From Akkermansiaceae bacterium UBA7890 (GTDB lineage Bacteria > Verrucomicrobiota > Verrucomicrobiia > Verrucomicrobiales > Akkermansiaceae): a stretch of DNA of 22,718 bases. Under the pieces are notes generated by a model. The model saw only the letters and a program-made list of their open reading frames with translations, searched no databases and was not told where the DNA came from. Both the position numbers and the translations under genes were made by a program. Below, piece by piece: positions 1 to 7,730 of this stretch. The DNA lies in NCBI GenBank assembly GCA_002501065.1, contig DLRK01000138.1, forward strand, positions 1-22,718, read 5' to 3'. How positions within the stretch are numbered: position 1 is the stretch's first letter; the number at the start of each line of letters is the position of its first letter.

Positions 1-807
1 ATTCACGAAATTGTCATCGTCCAGAATCTGATAGTCGCGGCCAGCCGTCCCCAGGATCGTGTCAAGCCCCAGCGGCAGGGCCATGGTCAGGAAGGCGGAC
101 TCGAGCTGGATCTTGAGAAGACTCCCGTCCACGGCAAGCTTGGGCAGTAAGACACTGAAATTCGACAAGCCTACGACGGTATGCACCCCCCTGAGATCGG
201 AATCGGCACCAATCAGGCGAATGGAGTCGATGGCCCGGCGCGTCATGCCTTCCATATCGGCCGATAATGGTCCCAGCGAAACATCGATGAAAAGATCGTC
301 CATGGTCATGGCTCCACCTCGCTGCATGACCTGCTCGGCCAGTCGCCTGGCGGTGGCGTGCACTTCCTCCGGGGTGGTATTGGGGATCTCCTCGCCGTTC
401 TCCAGGCGTTCCGACGCCATGAGAACCATCTGAAACGGCTTCATGCCGATGAGATCCAGCATCTCCATCCGCAATTCCGAAACGGAATTGACGATCGGTT
501 TCCGCCCCCCGGCCTTGGCGGGATCGTAGGTCTCCAGACAGACTTCCTGAACGGATCGATTGGGATAATCAAAGGCAAGGGGAAGGTCCGTCACCTCCTG
601 CACCTTCCGGATCACTTCACACAGGAATTCCGGATCGTTGGTAGCGGCCGTCCCCACGTTAATGGTCAGGTAGTGTGCTCCCTTGACAGTCTGCGAAACC
701 GCGAGCTGCTGGATTCCGTCAAGATCCTTGCAATCCAGCATGTTTTTCGAGGTTTTGAACCCCGGGTTGATGCGCTCTCCGATGATGGTCAGGTTCTCGA
801 TAGACAC
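1..807 (-). CDS. Methyltetrahydrofolate:corrinoid methyltransferase (pterin-binding/DHPS-fold), 3' end outside the window
   Basis: This is a pterin-binding TIM-barrel protein of the AcsE/MtgA/MetH-middle-domain type, which moves the methyl group between methyl-tetrahydrofolate and a corrinoid protein. Visible family marks are IGERIN at residues 9-14, the N-V-G-T-A segment near 50-54 (the usual D-V-N-x-G strand), FDYPN at 79-83 and KPIVNSVS at 103-110. The frame is open from a GTG at 807 to base 1, so 269 codons are present and the C-terminus is missing. GTG was chosen because no ATG lies in frame after the upstream stop and AAGGA sits about 10 bases before it. It starts 30 bases after the fused MTHFR gene, so the two are probably co-transcribed and share the methyl-THF intermediate. 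The corrinoid partner and methyl donor or acceptor are not visible. The family assignment is firm; the physiological direction is inferred. Confidence 0.87.
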   Translation of the reverse strand, partial: MSIENLTIIGERINPGFKTSKNMLDCKDLDGIQQLAVSQTVKGAHYLTINVGTAATNDPEFLCEVIRKVQEVTDLPLAFDYPNRSVQEVCLETYDPAKAGGRKPIVNSVSELRMEMLDLIGMKPFQMVLMASERLENGEEIPNTTPEEVHATARRLAEQVMQRGGAMTMDDLFIDVSLGPLSADMEGMTRRAIDSIRLIGADSDLRGVHTVVGLSNFSVLLPKLAVDGSLLKIQLESAFLTMALPLGLDTILGTAGRDYQILDDDNFVN

Positions 808-836
808 GGTAACAGGTTCCTTGTTTTCATTTTTTC

Positions 837-2108
837 TCAGTCCTCCAATTCTTCAATCACATCGAGCAGGGCGCGATGATCCGAGCCGAACAACATGAGG
901 TGGACTCCGGCAATGCCGGGGATGGCCCGCACCCGCCTGACCATTTCCCTGGCCAGGATCACTCCTTCCCGTTTCAGGTTTTCGGCCTGCTCGAGGCGTT
1001 GCCGGATCTCAGGAGGGATCCTGATACCGGGAATACGCGGCAACATATCCAGTGCTCCAGCTGCAATCACCACCGGAATCCCGGCCAGGATGAACAATTC
1101 CTGGTCCAATCCTTCCTCGGTGACCCGCTGCATGAAGCTCTCGAATCCGGTGACGTCAAGGATGGCCTGGGTCTGAATGAAATCCGCTCCCGCGGCCGCT
1201 TTCTGCTTGAGCCTGCGAATGGGAACATTCGCAGGTTGCGTAAACGGATTGATCGCGGCACCGAGAAAGATCTTTGGGGTCTGCAGAACAGTCTCCTGCA
1301 GGAAATGAATGGATCCCTCCTCGCGCAGGTGACGCGCCTCGTATAGCATCAGGGTCGAATCCATGTCGAAGACCTGCTTGATCTTCGGCTTGCTGGAGTA
1401 GGAATCCCCGGTAAGACAGAGCATGTTGTGGACGCCGTTCATTTCGTTCTGGATCAACTCGGAAACGAACGAGGTCTTGGTATGATCGCGGCACGTTGCC
1501 TGGCTGATCGGCTCCATTCCCAGTTTGGCGAGTTCCGCGGCCGCAACCGGGGAAGGAAGGGAGGGTTTGGCATTCAGGTAGGCGGTTGCATTCACTGCGT
1601 CGAAACGATCACGGATGATGCAAGCCTCCTCCCGGAAGTGGGACAGATCCGGACCTCGCGGGGATCTGATTTCGCAGGTTTTTACAAACTGGCCACTCCG
1701 GAGTTTCGCTTCGAACCCGGATGCGGTCTGGACCGGCAACCGAACCCGGTGTGTTCCCAGCTCCAGATAAGGCATCGGTTCACGACCGGGCTTATCCTTA
1801 CCGGACAGCAGGTTCAGGTAGGAGGAGGTAAAGGAGAGACTCGGATCCGGGGAGGGTATCAGATCTGGCAGGGTGAAGGAGTCCTTGCCCGTCCGCCGAT
1901 GGATTCGCACCCAGACACACTCCCGATCCGGATAGACCTCACATTCCCCCTCCAAGGTTCCGCCACACGGCCCGTTGCGCAGGCCCTTCGGGCAGCTCAT
2001 GGGACAAATCAGACCGGTCTGGGAGAGGACGCACTGCCCGCAGGCCCGGCAATCGAACATCATCCCCTTCAGGAAGGCCTCCGATCTGGCTATCAGCTTT
2101 GAGAGCAT
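837..2108 (-). CDS. Fused MetV-MetF methylenetetrahydrofolate reductase
   Basis: This 423-residue protein joins two units. Residues 1-70 are a cysteine-rich MetV-like domain (MTHFR C-terminal/zinc-binding type) with C20-x2-C23-x2-C26, then Cys 35, 39, 48, 56 and 64 and the segment CPKGLRNGPCGG. A proline/serine-rich linker (about 75-115) leads to a TIM-barrel MetF-like methylenetetrahydrofolate reductase (about 125-423). That part carries TCEIRSPRG near 144 (the catalytic Glu region), CLTGD followed by FDMDS, and a Q-T-Q strand. The reaction is the interconversion of methylene-THF and methyl-THF in the cytoplasm. In many bacteria metV and metF are separate genes; here they are one chain. The ATG at 2108 has only a weak GAAG-type ribosome site. 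The methyltransferase gene follows 30 bases downstream. The MetV cysteines probably bind a metal or Fe-S centre, which is inference from the family. Confidence 0.88.
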   Translation of the reverse strand: MLSKLIARSEAFLKGMMFDCRACGQCVLSQTGLICPMSCPKGLRNGPCGGTLEGECEVYPDRECVWVRIHRRTGKDSFTLPDLIPSPDPSLSFTSSYLNLLSGKDKPGREPMPYLELGTHRVRLPVQTASGFEAKLRSGQFVKTCEIRSPRGPDLSHFREEACIIRDRFDAVNATAYLNAKPSLPSPVAAAELAKLGMEPISQATCRDHTKTSFVSELIQNEMNGVHNMLCLTGDSYSSKPKIKQVFDMDSTLMLYEARHLREEGSIHFLQETVLQTPKIFLGAAINPFTQPANVPIRRLKQKAAAGADFIQTQAILDVTGFESFMQRVTEEGLDQELFILAGIPVVIAAGALDMLPRIPGIRIPPEIRQRLEQAENLKREGVILAREMVRRVRAIPGIAGVHLMLFGSDHRALLDVIEELED

Positions 2109-2290
2109 CTAGTTCTTCGATTGCAGGTTTGGAGTCCCCAAGTCCCGGCCCCATATTGATGCCGGGCGGGACACCGCCCCCCATGCAACCCCGGTGCCGA
2201 GAGCGTGCCTCCAGCAAGGCTGCCACGCGCGGACCCATCGAGTCCACCGCATCTGATTAGGTATGATCTGGAGCGCCAGGATGTGCTCCA

Positions 2291-5269
2291 TTACGGAATC
2301 TTACTGCCTTTCATATCAGCGCGGGGAGTTTTTTTCAGCATCTCCTTCAACGGTTGGAACACCGCCATGAGCCTCTGATAGTCCGGGTCGTCCTTGGACT
2401 TGAAGATCGCCTGCCCGCATCTCTCCGTCCCTCCAGCAGATCCGGCCAGGGGGGCGAGCATGAAGCTGTTGTTTTCGGGCTTGAGCATACGGGTAAAGAA
2501 GTCGCGCGGAATTTCCTTCTTGTGGCACTCGAAGCAGCGGTTTGAGGCGACTTCCTTCAAGACGGTATCCAGTTCATAGGGGTACATCCGCCGGCTTCCA
2601 AGACGCTCCTTGTAGCTGGATGAGGAGGTACCATAGTAGGGCACGTTTAGATCGATCCAGAGATAGATCTTGCGTCGGTCCGCCTGGGGCACGTCAATCC
2701 GGAGATTACCCTCCTGATCGGGGTGCCCACTGCGGATAATCTCGGCGAGCTTGCTGGCGGGGCTTCCCCAGCGCCGCGGTTGAATCTCGTGAATGTTGTG
2801 GCCTGCGCCGTTGATGGTCCAGATCCACTCCGTGTAGGGACTCATTCCGCGGACGTGATCGTATTTGCGACCGGACGGGCTCCCGTGGTTTCTCCAGTTC
2901 CTCTCCCCCTGCGTCCCCTTCCGGGCCAGGACATCATAGGAAACGTTGAAGAAATCCGTCTTGTCTCCACTCAGGTCAACCTCTCCCGGTTGCTCGCGTT
3001 CATTGTGGCACTGGACACAGTGGCGATCCAGCACGGGCTGCACGACTTCGGGGTAACTGAATCCCTTCACTCCCCAATCGGGAGTCTCAAGATCCTGTGG
3101 TATCGCCTGGAATCTCAGGTGACTGCTACTGATGGGCGTCGAGGAATTGCGATCGGAGTGACAGCCGATGCAGCCCTGCACTTCGCCCGGCATCAGATGA
3201 GTGAATGTTCTCATCCGCTGGAGGGCGCGCCCCTCCTTGTCAAGGGCCATGAAGTAGATGGGCACTTCGGAGGGGACTTTAAAGGCACTGCTCCCATCCT
3301 TATCGACATCAGCGAATCCCCAGACCTTTTTCGGAGCGTAGGTGGCACCGCAGGAAACCAGCGGGAACTGAAAGCCGAAGACGGCGATGTTTCTCATGCC
3401 CGGGCCATCGAGCTTGTGGTTATTCTGGGGAGTGTAGGTGCTTTTTTCCAGTTCCTGCACCACCGCGATCTGCTTGATCTCGCCCCGCTTCACATCCGGC
3501 TCCAGCCCGTTGTAAACATCCTGCATGAAAACCGTTGCCCAGGAACCGGACACACTGCCGTCCGCCGGCAGGGCCGCAAGTCTGTCACCCGGTTCAGCAC
3601 CCAGCACCGGAGGCCGGGGGGTGCCACGAATCGGTTGGGCGCAGTAAAAACCCATGCCCTCCTGCGGGTGCAGCAGGGTGGCAGCGTTGGCCTCGAAGTC
3701 GCGCACCTGAACCGCTCCTCCCTTCGAAACCAGGAATCGATTCTCATCGATCGGGAACGGCTTTTCATAAGTGCCGCCCACCCGCATATCGAGCATCCCA
3801 TTTCCCCACGGTCCGCCACCGATTCGGTGAGCATAGATATTCACCTCGGGAGTCAGGTTCCTGACGGCCTCCCTGGAGTTGGCCCCCTTGAACGGATCGA
3901 TCTGGACGATGCCCCCCCGGCACGACCCGTTGTGATTGGCGACGGTGGAAAGGATCGTGTTGGTGCCGGGAACCGGCTGGGCGTCCATGAAGGTGCCCGG
4001 CGAGATGACGCGGTTCCCATAGAATCCGGTCAACCCGGTGCCATCGGGATTGATCGTCCACAGGCTCTGGATGGGGCACGCGGCCCGGTCGACGTACTCC
4101 CAGCGGGTATAGATAATCCTTCCGTCATTGAGCACCGACGGCGTGAAATCCATCAGGTAGTTGGCCGAGAGCCGCTTCTGTTTACTTCCGTCGCGCTCCA
4201 TGCGATAGACCACCGGCGAAGTCACCACGTAGCAATACGCATAAGCCGGTTTGCGATCCGAAATGAAGGCGATTCCACCATCTGGAAGCCAGCAGGGATC
4301 GAGGTTGTTGGATCTCTCGCTGGTCAACTGTTTCAATCCCGTCCCGTCGATGTTGACGCGATAGATCTGATAGTTGTTGTCGGGAACCGTGCGGTCGATG
4401 TCTTCGTTCAAGGCCACCGGATTGCATCGCTCAAGTCCACCCTTCTTCCATGAGAACACGACTTCCCTTCCATCGTAGGAGAGGTCGGCGCTCACGATCA
4501 TCCCCTTCGAAGAATCGAGGATGCAGCGCAATTCGCCGCCGTCCCGGTCGGGGCGGTAGACGTAGAGCCCGCCCCCGGGCCGGTACCCCTCAACGTGGTA
4601 GACATACACGTGGGAGATGTTGAGAGGATGCCGTTTGACGAGAAGGAGATCACGGAAGCCCATCCGTCCGGCCAGCAGGTCATCGCGCAGGACCCGCGAC
4701 TCCGCCGTCCGTTCTTCCCCGGGCAGGATCAGGTCCGCCAATTGCCTGTCGTCTGGAACGGCTCCAAAAACAGCGATCTCCGAAGCGCCGGGATTAATCG
4801 CTCCCTCGTGAGCGGAGAGGAACACCAGGCGGATCTTCCGGACCGTGGACTTGGGGACCGGGATTCGCTGCGGACCGTGACGCATCTCGAATACGCCCTT
4901 CCCGGCCGGTGCACTGGCGTCGTCCAGGTAGATTTCATAATCCTTGAAGCACTCCTGCACGATCTGACCGGTCCGGCCGAAATAAACGATCTCGGCAACT
5001 TCCACCGGCTCTTTCCACTCCAGGGTGAATTCCCCCCGAAACCCGTCCTTGCCACGAACGCACCACGCCTGCCTGGAATCCATCTTGCTTTCCAGCGCAG
5101 GAATCCTGCCATCGACTGCCCAGCGCGCCAGGTAATCAGCGCTGAACTCACTGCTGGCTGACACCTTCGCTTTCCGTGCCAGATTGGGAAGTTCTCCGGC
5201 CTCGGAAATCGTTGCACAGCCACAAAATGCTGCCATCACTGCTATCGCTGTAGTCCACTGTTTCTTCAT
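2291..5269 (-). CDS. Secreted discoidin-domain, HZS-alpha-like tri-heme cytochrome c protein
   Basis: This is a 992-residue exported protein. Residues 1-25 are a signal peptide (MKKQ, hydrophobic core, SEA|GE-like cleavage). Residues about 28-180 resemble an F5/8 type C (discoidin) domain. Residues about 200-560 contain TolB/PD40-like propeller repeats (for example NIDGTGLKQLT and NPDGTGLTG) of the HZS-alpha middle-domain family. Three c-type heme motifs follow: CIGCH at 700, CVQCH at 751 and CFECH at 912. The ATG at 5269 was chosen over a TTG 48 bases upstream because the signal peptide begins there and AAGGA precedes it. Related proteins are common in planctomycete and verrucomicrobial genomes and most are not hydrazine synthases: the HzsBC partners and anammox context are absent here. 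The role is probably periplasmic or surface electron transfer or oxidation; the substrate is unknown. Confidence 0.85.
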   Translation of the reverse strand: MKKQWTTAIAVMAAFCGCATISEAGELPNLARKAKVSASSEFSADYLARWAVDGRIPALESKMDSRQAWCVRGKDGFRGEFTLEWKEPVEVAEIVYFGRTGQIVQECFKDYEIYLDDASAPAGKGVFEMRHGPQRIPVPKSTVRKIRLVFLSAHEGAINPGASEIAVFGAVPDDRQLADLILPGEERTAESRVLRDDLLAGRMGFRDLLLVKRHPLNISHVYVYHVEGYRPGGGLYVYRPDRDGGELRCILDSSKGMIVSADLSYDGREVVFSWKKGGLERCNPVALNEDIDRTVPDNNYQIYRVNIDGTGLKQLTSERSNNLDPCWLPDGGIAFISDRKPAYAYCYVVTSPVVYRMERDGSKQKRLSANYLMDFTPSVLNDGRIIYTRWEYVDRAACPIQSLWTINPDGTGLTGFYGNRVISPGTFMDAQPVPGTNTILSTVANHNGSCRGGIVQIDPFKGANSREAVRNLTPEVNIYAHRIGGGPWGNGMLDMRVGGTYEKPFPIDENRFLVSKGGAVQVRDFEANAATLLHPQEGMGFYCAQPIRGTPRPPVLGAEPGDRLAALPADGSVSGSWATVFMQDVYNGLEPDVKRGEIKQIAVVQELEKSTYTPQNNHKLDGPGMRNIAVFGFQFPLVSCGATYAPKKVWGFADVDKDGSSAFKVPSEVPIYFMALDKEGRALQRMRTFTHLMPGEVQGCIGCHSDRNSSTPISSSHLRFQAIPQDLETPDWGVKGFSYPEVVQPVLDRHCVQCHNEREQPGEVDLSGDKTDFFNVSYDVLARKGTQGERNWRNHGSPSGRKYDHVRGMSPYTEWIWTINGAGHNIHEIQPRRWGSPASKLAEIIRSGHPDQEGNLRIDVPQADRRKIYLWIDLNVPYYGTSSSSYKERLGSRRMYPYELDTVLKEVASNRCFECHKKEIPRDFFTRMLKPENNSFMLAPLAGSAGGTERCGQAIFKSKDDPDYQRLMAVFQPLKEMLKKTPRADMKGSKIP

Positions 5270-5380
5270 TGTTCGACTCTTTCCTTGTTCCTTGTCTTCT
5301 TTGATCCTGGTTTCCAACTCACCACCCTCCGGTATCCGGTTGCCACCCTTGGCTCAGTTGGATCTGTCTGAATGGATTCA

Positions 5381-5914
5381 CTAGAACTTCAGGCCAACCG
5401 TGATCCCAGCCGTCTTCAATCCCCACCAGACCACACCCGCAGAGAGATGGGTGGTCAGATCATACTTTGCGATGATGTGAGCATCGGCACCACTCCACAT
5501 TCCCATCAGAGAGAATCTGTCCCTGCGCAGAGTCATACCCCCGATGATGTTGAACTCTCCCAACTCCTGAATGTAGATCGACCCGAGATACGGAGAGCCT
5601 GCAATACCCTCGTATTCAAACACGTTCTTGCTCATAATCACATGATACGCCTGGCTGAGCACCGAGTGGAACTCATCTGCGCTCGTCCCCACGACAACCG
5701 CTGGCCTCCATGTGCTCTCGTCAATAAGGCGAAAGGCCCCGATCACCGTGAGATCAGCCGACAGCGGCCGGTAGTCGATACCCAGTGTGAGGTCATCAGA
5801 AAAGGCATACGTGAGAGTTGACGCCACCTTGCCGTGATCTCCTTTTTCCGGCATGTAGCGCAGGGAAGCTGCCATGCCGAAGCATTCCACTCCATCTTCG
5901 CTGCGACCGCGCAC
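5381..5914 (-). CDS. Probable outer-membrane beta-barrel protein, C-terminal part after an in-frame TGA
   Basis: I do not recognise a named family. The 177 residues alternate polar and hydrophobic positions in short strands separated by turns (for example STLTYAFSDDLTLGIDYRP). They end in GITVGLKF, the terminal-aromatic pattern of outer-membrane barrels. The only start within this open frame is a GTG at 5914, which gives no signal peptide. In the same frame, 6 codons upstream, is a TGA at 5933-5935, and beyond it an open stretch starting with a signal peptide at 6184. The simplest reading is one exported barrel protein of about 268 codons interrupted by a stop, either a real mutation or an assembly error. 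Translation from the GTG alone would leave a barrel without an export signal. The HZS-alpha-like gene starts 111 bases downstream. Confidence 0.55.
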   Translation of the reverse strand: MRGRSEDGVECFGMAASLRYMPEKGDHGKVASTLTYAFSDDLTLGIDYRPLSADLTVIGAFRLIDESTWRPAVVVGTSADEFHSVLSQAYHVIMSKNVFEYEGIAGSPYLGSIYIQELGEFNIIGGMTLRRDRFSLMGMWSGADAHIIAKYDLTTHLSAGVVWWGLKTAGITVGLKF

Positions 5915-5932
5915 GGGGGCCCCTGATCCCGG

Positions 5933-6184
5933 TCAGGTCGGCATTGCGGGAACTTCGCTGGCCACTCCAATGAACGCATCCGCAAGCGCACATGAATCCA
6001 CCGCGCACGTGTCCGTCCGGGCATCTGCCTCTGCAGCCTGGACCGTCCCGGGCAAGATACCGCTTTCAGTCGCGCTGTCGTTTTCCCACGCCATGGAATG
6101 GGCAGAGCAGGACAATACCGTCAACAAGCTCCACCGACGGATTAATCGGTGAAACGATCGCAAGGGCCACACCTGTTGAATCAT
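5933..6184 (-). pseudogene. N-terminal signal-peptide fragment of the interrupted barrel gene
   Basis: This frame starts with ATG at 6184 and encodes 83 residues before TGA. It has a basic stretch (FHRLIRRW), a hydrophobic core (SLLTVLSC) and a likely signal peptidase site near HSMA|WEN, then a short mature segment with two cysteines. It is in the same frame as the barrel fragment that resumes just after the TGA, so both are probably parts of one gene. A free 83-residue secreted peptide is the alternative. No strong Shine-Dalgarno sequence precedes the ATG. Confidence 0.45.
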
Positions 6185-6259
6185 TTCCGGATTCTCATCC
6201 AGAATCGCAGACCAAGTAAAAACGAGTCGTTCTTCCACGGGGAGGAATCCAGACAATCA

Positions 6260-6273
6260 TTGACCAGGGTCAA
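6260..6273. promoter_or_regulatory. Candidate CRP/FNR-family operator (TTGACCAGGGTCAA)
   Basis: A perfect 6-bp inverted repeat TTGACC-AG-GGTCAA lies in the 149-base gap between the Gfo/Idh/MocA gene and the barrel gene, 75 bases upstream of the barrel gene's ATG. It fits TTGAY-N4-RTCAA, the pattern shared with sites at 10031 and 17181 and similar to FNR/DNR boxes. No convincing -10 hexamer was found at the expected distance. The regulator is not in the window. Confidence 0.4.
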
Positions 6274-6333
6274 ACTCGAGCCGGTCCGGAGGAAGAGGTT
6301 CATCGGGAACCGACACTGATGGCATTTCATCCT

Positions 6334-7680
6334 TCACAGATAGCGGGCAGGGAATTTCCACGGTTCGCGATAGACCGGCTGGGCCAGCTTCACCGCCTCG
6401 TCGTCACCAACGATCGTCTCTTTCTCCGGATCGAATCGAACCGAACGTCCCAGTTCGTGGGACAGGCTGGCCAGCGTGATCGCGAGATCCACCTTGTAGT
6501 GATAGTTGACACTGCAACTCGGCTGGGTCCGCGACTTGATGCAGTCCAGCCACTCCCGTTCATGTCCGGGCGAGGGAGCGATGGACTCGGCGGGGGGAAC
6601 GTTGTCCCTGAGCAGGTCCCCTTCCGCGACAATCTCGTGCTTGCTGTAATCCGAGAACAAGGTGCCGTTCACTCCATGAAAGTAGATTCCCAATCGACGT
6701 TCCCGTGATCCACGGCCAAAGTCGAAGGCGAAACTGTTGGCCATGTTCATCATCCAGGTCATTGTCAGATCGGGATACTGCCACAGGATTTCCTGGGAAT
6801 CCGGCGCATCGCCATCATCCTTGATCACCCGGCGCCCCCCGGTGCAACTGGTCATGGTGGGCACGCCCAGATCCAAGGCCCACACCGGCAGATCGATCAC
6901 GTGTGGCGCCATTCCCGGCGTCCACCCGCGGGAGTAGTCCCAGAATGAGCAATGATTATAGGAGTTTCCCGCCAGAAGGGAATTGAAGGAACGCGCCGGG
7001 GCCGGTCCCAGCCACATGTCCCAATCGAGATCTGCCGGGGGGGCCTCTTTCGGAGCGCGACCAATGCCCCCCGGCCCCTGGTTCATGACATTGAAGGTCC
7101 GCACCACATTCACCGGTCCCAGCTTGCCCGACCTGATCCACTCCACCACCCGGCGGTAGTTCGCCCCGGCGTGAATCTGGGTTCCGATCTGGCTGATGCG
7201 TCCATGCTTGTTGACTGCGTTGCGCACCGCCAGGGTTTCGGCGGGATACAGCGTCATCGGTTTCTGCAGATAGATGTCCTTGCCGGCCTCGACCGCATCG
7301 ATCGCCATCAGCGCATGCCAATGGGGTGGGGTGGCAATGATGACCGCATCGACATCGGAACGGGCCAGCAGTTCCCGATAGTCCCGGTATTCCCTGGCGG
7401 TAGCCTTATGCTGTTTCATCACCGGATCGCTCCGCTTCTTCCAGACATCACAGATCGCGGTGACGACCACATCGGGATACCTGGCGCAATTCTGAAGATT
7501 GGCACGTCCCATCCCGTTGACCCCGATGATGCCAAGGTTGATTCGTTCACTCGGAGCGACAGAACCGTCCCTGCCGAGGGCCGAGGAGGGGATGATGGTC
7601 GGCGCCACCATGGTCGCCGCAGCAGCGGTCTGGAAAAAGTGCCTTCGGGTTGATCCTTGCGAACTTTGTGGTGGTTTCAT
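6334..7680 (-). CDS. Tat-exported Gfo/Idh/MocA family oxidoreductase
   Basis: This is a 448-residue NAD(P)-dependent sugar or polyol oxidoreductase of the Gfo/Idh/MocA family, probably exported. The N-terminus has a twin-arginine signal (TRRHFFQTAA at 11-20, then an Ala-rich core). The Rossmann fold begins at about 48 with GIIGVNGMG. The family's E-K-P catalytic region appears as YLQKPM near 137-142, with Gln in place of Glu. WHALMA near 121-126 and the mid-protein G-P-x-P-A-R segment are typical of the planctomycete-type branch. The ATG at 7680 is the start that gives the complete Tat signal. It lies 50 bases after the DUF6807 gene on the same strand. Such pairs are common in PVC genomes and are usually linked to glycan or inositol-like substrates; the substrate cannot be told from sequence. 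Confidence 0.9.
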   Translation of the reverse strand: MKPPQSSQGSTRRHFFQTAAAATMVAPTIIPSSALGRDGSVAPSERINLGIIGVNGMGRANLQNCARYPDVVVTAICDVWKKRSDPVMKQHKATAREYRDYRELLARSDVDAVIIATPPHWHALMAIDAVEAGKDIYLQKPMTLYPAETLAVRNAVNKHGRISQIGTQIHAGANYRRVVEWIRSGKLGPVNVVRTFNVMNQGPGGIGRAPKEAPPADLDWDMWLGPAPARSFNSLLAGNSYNHCSFWDYSRGWTPGMAPHVIDLPVWALDLGVPTMTSCTGGRRVIKDDGDAPDSQEILWQYPDLTMTWMMNMANSFAFDFGRGSRERRLGIYFHGVNGTLFSDYSKHEIVAEGDLLRDNVPPAESIAPSPGHEREWLDCIKSRTQPSCSVNYHYKVDLAITLASLSHELGRSVRFDPEKETIVGDDEAVKLAQPVYREPWKFPARYL

Positions 7681-7730
7681 TGCTTGCTGGCCTGGTTACA
7701 TTATTCTCAGAAGGTGCACGGCGTGACTTC

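Noticed and set aside
2164..2179. Hairpin GGGCGG-loop-CCGCCC after the HZS-alpha-like gene, considered as a terminator or riboswitch part
   Set aside because: There is no T-run on the transcribed side, and no cobalamin, SAM or folate riboswitch signature in the 182-base gap; such short hairpins are expected in GC-rich DNA.
1939..2247. A 102-codon frame starting before the MetV-MetF gene
   Set aside because: It overlaps the metV-like coding region in a different frame and has no recognisable features; the MetV cysteine pattern lies in the other frame.
2723..4453. A 576-codon plus-strand open frame opposite the HZS-alpha-like gene
   Set aside because: The minus-strand gene has heme motifs, propeller repeats and a signal peptide; the plus-strand frame shows no family features.
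2291..5269. True hydrazine synthase subunit A (anammox)
   Set aside because: No HzsB/HzsC or hydrazine dehydrogenase genes nearby, and the discoidin-plus-three-heme layout is common in non-anammox PVC genomes.
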